Assembly: GCA_905236585.1 (NCBI GenBank)
Contig: CAJOQZ010000316.1
Location: forward strand, 1 to 7,417
Source of the DNA: an uncultured Lachnospiraceae bacterium
Lineage (GTDB): Bacteria > Bacillota > Clostridia > Lachnospirales > Lachnospiraceae
Direction: 5' to 3'
Length of the DNA stretch: 7,417 bases
Part shown: one piece after another, positions 6,180 to 7,417 of the stretch
Numbering within the stretch: the stretch's first letter is position 1
Layout of the letters: each line of letters begins with the position of its first letter
Translations under genes and position numbers: made by a program
The notes under the pieces: model-generated
The model's database searches: none
What the model was told of the DNA's origin: nothing
What the model saw: only the letters and a program-made list of their open reading frames with translations

Positions 6180-6377
6180 ATGATTATACCCAACGATTTG
6201 GAAATTGCAAAAGATGCCATCAATGATTTTAAGGAAATACAAAGGTTTATGCTTCTTGCGAAAAAAGAAGGTGCAACAGAAACCTATTCTGAAATGAAGG
6301 AAAAGTACTTATCGCTGAAGGCGTTGTTGAATGTGTCCGGTGTCAATTTGAGCGATATCGATCATATTAAAGAATAA
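6180..6377 (+). CDS. Small AT-rich protein, function unknown (65 aa)
   Basis: This is a short open frame 19 bases after the lipoprotein gene and just before the operon terminator. GAGGGAG at 6169-6175 serves ATG 6180; a GTG at 6177 is in frame but almost touches the ribosome site, so ATG is preferred. The product is charged and probably mostly helical, with Lys/Glu-rich segments in the middle (about 29-46) and no signal peptide, membrane segment or cysteine. It lacks the DSL-type serine motif of acyl carrier proteins, so it is not an obvious partner for the adenylating enzyme. By hand count it is about 35% GC, well below the roughly 50% of the neighbouring genes, so it may have a different origin. 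I do not recognise the family. Its position, ribosome site and terminator make it likely to be expressed. Confidence 0.65.
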   Translation: MIIPNDLEIAKDAINDFKEIQRFMLLAKKEGATETYSEMKEKYLSLKALLNVSGVNLSDIDHIKE

Positions 6378-6380
6378 CTG

Positions 6381-6431
6381 AAAAAAACGCTCCCCGTCGA
6401 GGCTTCGACGGGGATTTTTGCGTTCATTTTT
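6381..6431. terminator. Strong intrinsic terminator, probably bidirectional
   Basis: A perfect 9-bp stem, CCCCGTCGA (6392-6400) with TCGACGGGG (6405-6413), closes on a GGCT loop. On the plus strand ATTTTTG follows directly, and a run of eight or more T starts at 6427. On the minus strand the same hairpin is followed by AGCG and seven T (A run at 6381-6387). It lies 14 bases past the last plus-strand stop codon and faces argG from the other side, so it probably ends both transcripts. Confidence 0.92.
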
Positions 6432-6470
6432 TTTGATTACCTGTCAAACGTGTATTTCGGCTTTCCTGCA

Positions 6471-6603
6471 TAACTGTTCAAGTGCCTTGAACAGTTACCC
6501 CGCATCGGCGGTCTTACGACATTTGAAGTGCCGATGCGGGTCGAATATTTTACTTCACGGGTCGCAATCGCGCAGTAAATGCGCGATTCGACTTGAACAG
6601 TTA
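6471..6603. repeat. Palindromic repeat element with TAACTGTTCAAG ends
   Basis: The element opens with TAACTGTTCAAG (6471-6482) and ends with its exact reverse complement (6592-6603), giving 12-bp terminal inverted repeats over 133 bp. A second copy of the reverse complement at 6486-6497 forms a tight hairpin with the left end. Two more hairpins sit inside: 6499-6509 with 6530-6540 (11 bp, perfect), and 6566-6574 with 6580-6588 (9 bp), extended by GTCG/CGAC at 6561-6564 and 6589-6592 around one bulged C. No coding capacity is credible. The right end supplies the argG stop codon. A degenerate relative of the left end lies at 2177-2195. It resembles a non-autonomous MITE- or REP-like unit; I see no obvious target-site duplication. 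Confidence 0.7.
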
Positions 6604-7417
6604 CTTTTGGACATTCATTAATTTCATCGCCCGCACCTGAAGGGGAAGACCAAAGAGTGTGATAAAGCCGCCCGCGTCATGGTGGTCATAGAGGTCGCCG
6701 GTCGTAAAGGAGGCAAGGGATTCGCTGTAAAGCGAGTACGGAGAAGTGGTTCCGGCTTTAATGATGTTGCCTTTGTAAAGTTTGAACTTGACTTCGCCGG
6801 TTACATATTCCTGCGTGGACCAAACAAAAGCCTTGATCGCGTCACATAACGGCGTAAACCATTTGCCTTCATAGACGATCTGCGCAAGACGCTCCGCCAT
6901 GTCTTTTTTTGCCTCCATGGTGGCGCGATCCAAAACGAGTTCTTCCAACTGCGCATGCGCTTCCATCAGGATCGTTCCGCCCGGCGTCTCGTATACGCCG
7001 CGGGATTTCATACCGACTACCCGGTTTTCAACAATGTCTACGATACCGATGCCGTGCTTGCCGCCGAGGCGGTTGAGTTCACGAATGATGTCTGCGACTT
7101 TCATTTTTTTGCCGTTGATCGAAGTCGGGATTCCCGCTTCGAATGTCATCGTCACATACTCGCCCTCTGCAGGCGCTTTTTCGGGGGATACGCCTAAGAC
7201 CAAAAGGTGGTCGTAATTCGGCTCGTTCGCCGGGTCTTCCAATTCCAGCCCTTCATGGCTGATATGCCAGAGGTTGCGGTCGCGGCTGTAACTTTGATCC
7301 GCAGAAAACGGCAGATGGATTCCATGCGCTTCACAGTAGGCGATCTCGGATTCACGGGAATCCATCGTCCATTTATCATCCCGCCATGCGGCAATGATCT
7401 TGATATCGGGAGCAAGC
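6601..7417 (-). CDS. argG: Argininosuccinate synthase, C-terminal two-thirds (5' end outside window)
   Basis: ArgG joins citrulline and aspartate with ATP to give argininosuccinate, the penultimate step of arginine synthesis in the cytoplasm. The visible 271 residues run to the window edge without a start; the family is about 400 residues, so roughly 130 N-terminal residues, including the ATP-binding PP-loop, lie outside. Recognisable stretches, numbered from the first visible residue, are LAPDIKIIAAWRDD (1-14), SRESEIAYCEAHGI (20-33), YSRDRNLWHIS (43-53) with ELEDP (58-62), GKHGIGIVDIVENRVVGMKS (119-138) followed by RGVYETPGG (139-147), and the C-terminal YDHHDAGGFITLFGLP (243-258). The gene is convergent with the plus-strand set and separated from it by a repeat and a shared terminator. 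It uses aspartate, but the opposite orientation argues against co-regulation with the other set. Its stop codon lies inside the right end of the palindromic repeat. Confidence 0.97.
   Translation of the reverse strand, partial: LAPDIKIIAAWRDDKWTMDSRESEIAYCEAHGIHLPFSADQSYSRDRNLWHISHEGLELEDPANEPNYDHLLVLGVSPEKAPAEGEYVTMTFEAGIPTSINGKKMKVADIIRELNRLGGKHGIGIVDIVENRVVGMKSRGVYETPGGTILMEAHAQLEELVLDRATMEAKKDMAERLAQIVYEGKWFTPLCDAIKAFVWSTQEYVTGEVKFKLYKGNIIKAGTTSPYSLYSESLASFTTGDLYDHHDAGGFITLFGLPLQVRAMKLMNVQK

Noticed and set aside
6418..6621. Plus-strand open frame of 67 residues over the terminator and palindromic repeat
   Set aside because: It starts inside the terminator, has no ribosome site, and its codons only translate hairpin arms and the end of argG in antisense.
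6899..7216. Plus-strand open frames antisense to argG
   Set aside because: They are shadows of a strongly conserved argG reading frame and have no ribosome sites or family features.

Overview
The window reads as a chromosomal segment from a low-to-mid GC Gram-positive bacterium of the class Clostridia, probably a Lachnospiraceae-type gut anaerobe. This is an inference from gene content and style: strong AGGAG-like ribosome sites, a lipobox lipoprotein, a membrane-anchored Ig-like/transglutaminase protein, and palindromic intergenic repeats. No rRNA or other phylogenetic marker is present, so the lineage is not proven.

Layout. Bases 1-329 hold no gene. They contain a mosaic of direct and inverted repeats: a 44-bp direct repeat (43/44 identical), a 16/15-bp direct repeat, a 19-bp hairpin stem, and two perfect 21-bp inverted arms 142 bp apart. 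Six closely spaced plus-strand genes follow (330-6377), with gaps of 49, 31, 5, 34 and 19 bases: a class II glutamine amidotransferase/asparagine synthase-like protein; a membrane-anchored transglutaminase-like protein; an aspartate/glutamate racemase family protein; a free-standing amino-acid adenylating enzyme of the DltA/NRPS A-domain type; a secreted two-module lipoprotein; and an AT-rich 65-residue protein of unknown function. A strong hairpin terminator closes the set at 6392-6413 and also looks functional on the other strand. A 133-bp palindromic repeat element (6471-6603) separates the operon from a convergent, partial argG gene (argininosuccinate synthase, minus strand, 6601-7417), and the end of the element supplies the argG stop codon.

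How the genes may work together. Three of the six act on or near aspartate-type chemistry: side-chain amidation, racemisation and carboxylate adenylation. Two others are predicted to sit at or outside the membrane. A known parallel is the pairing of an aspartate racemase with an AsnB-like amidotransferase (AsnH) in making the D-Asp/D-isoAsn peptidoglycan cross-bridge of lactococci and enterococci. Here no ATP-grasp ligase is visible; an AMP-forming adenylating enzyme stands in the set instead, with no carrier protein in the window. The best hypothesis is a small pathway that makes and activates a (D-)amino acid or its amide, possibly for envelope modification or a small metabolite. The product is unknown.
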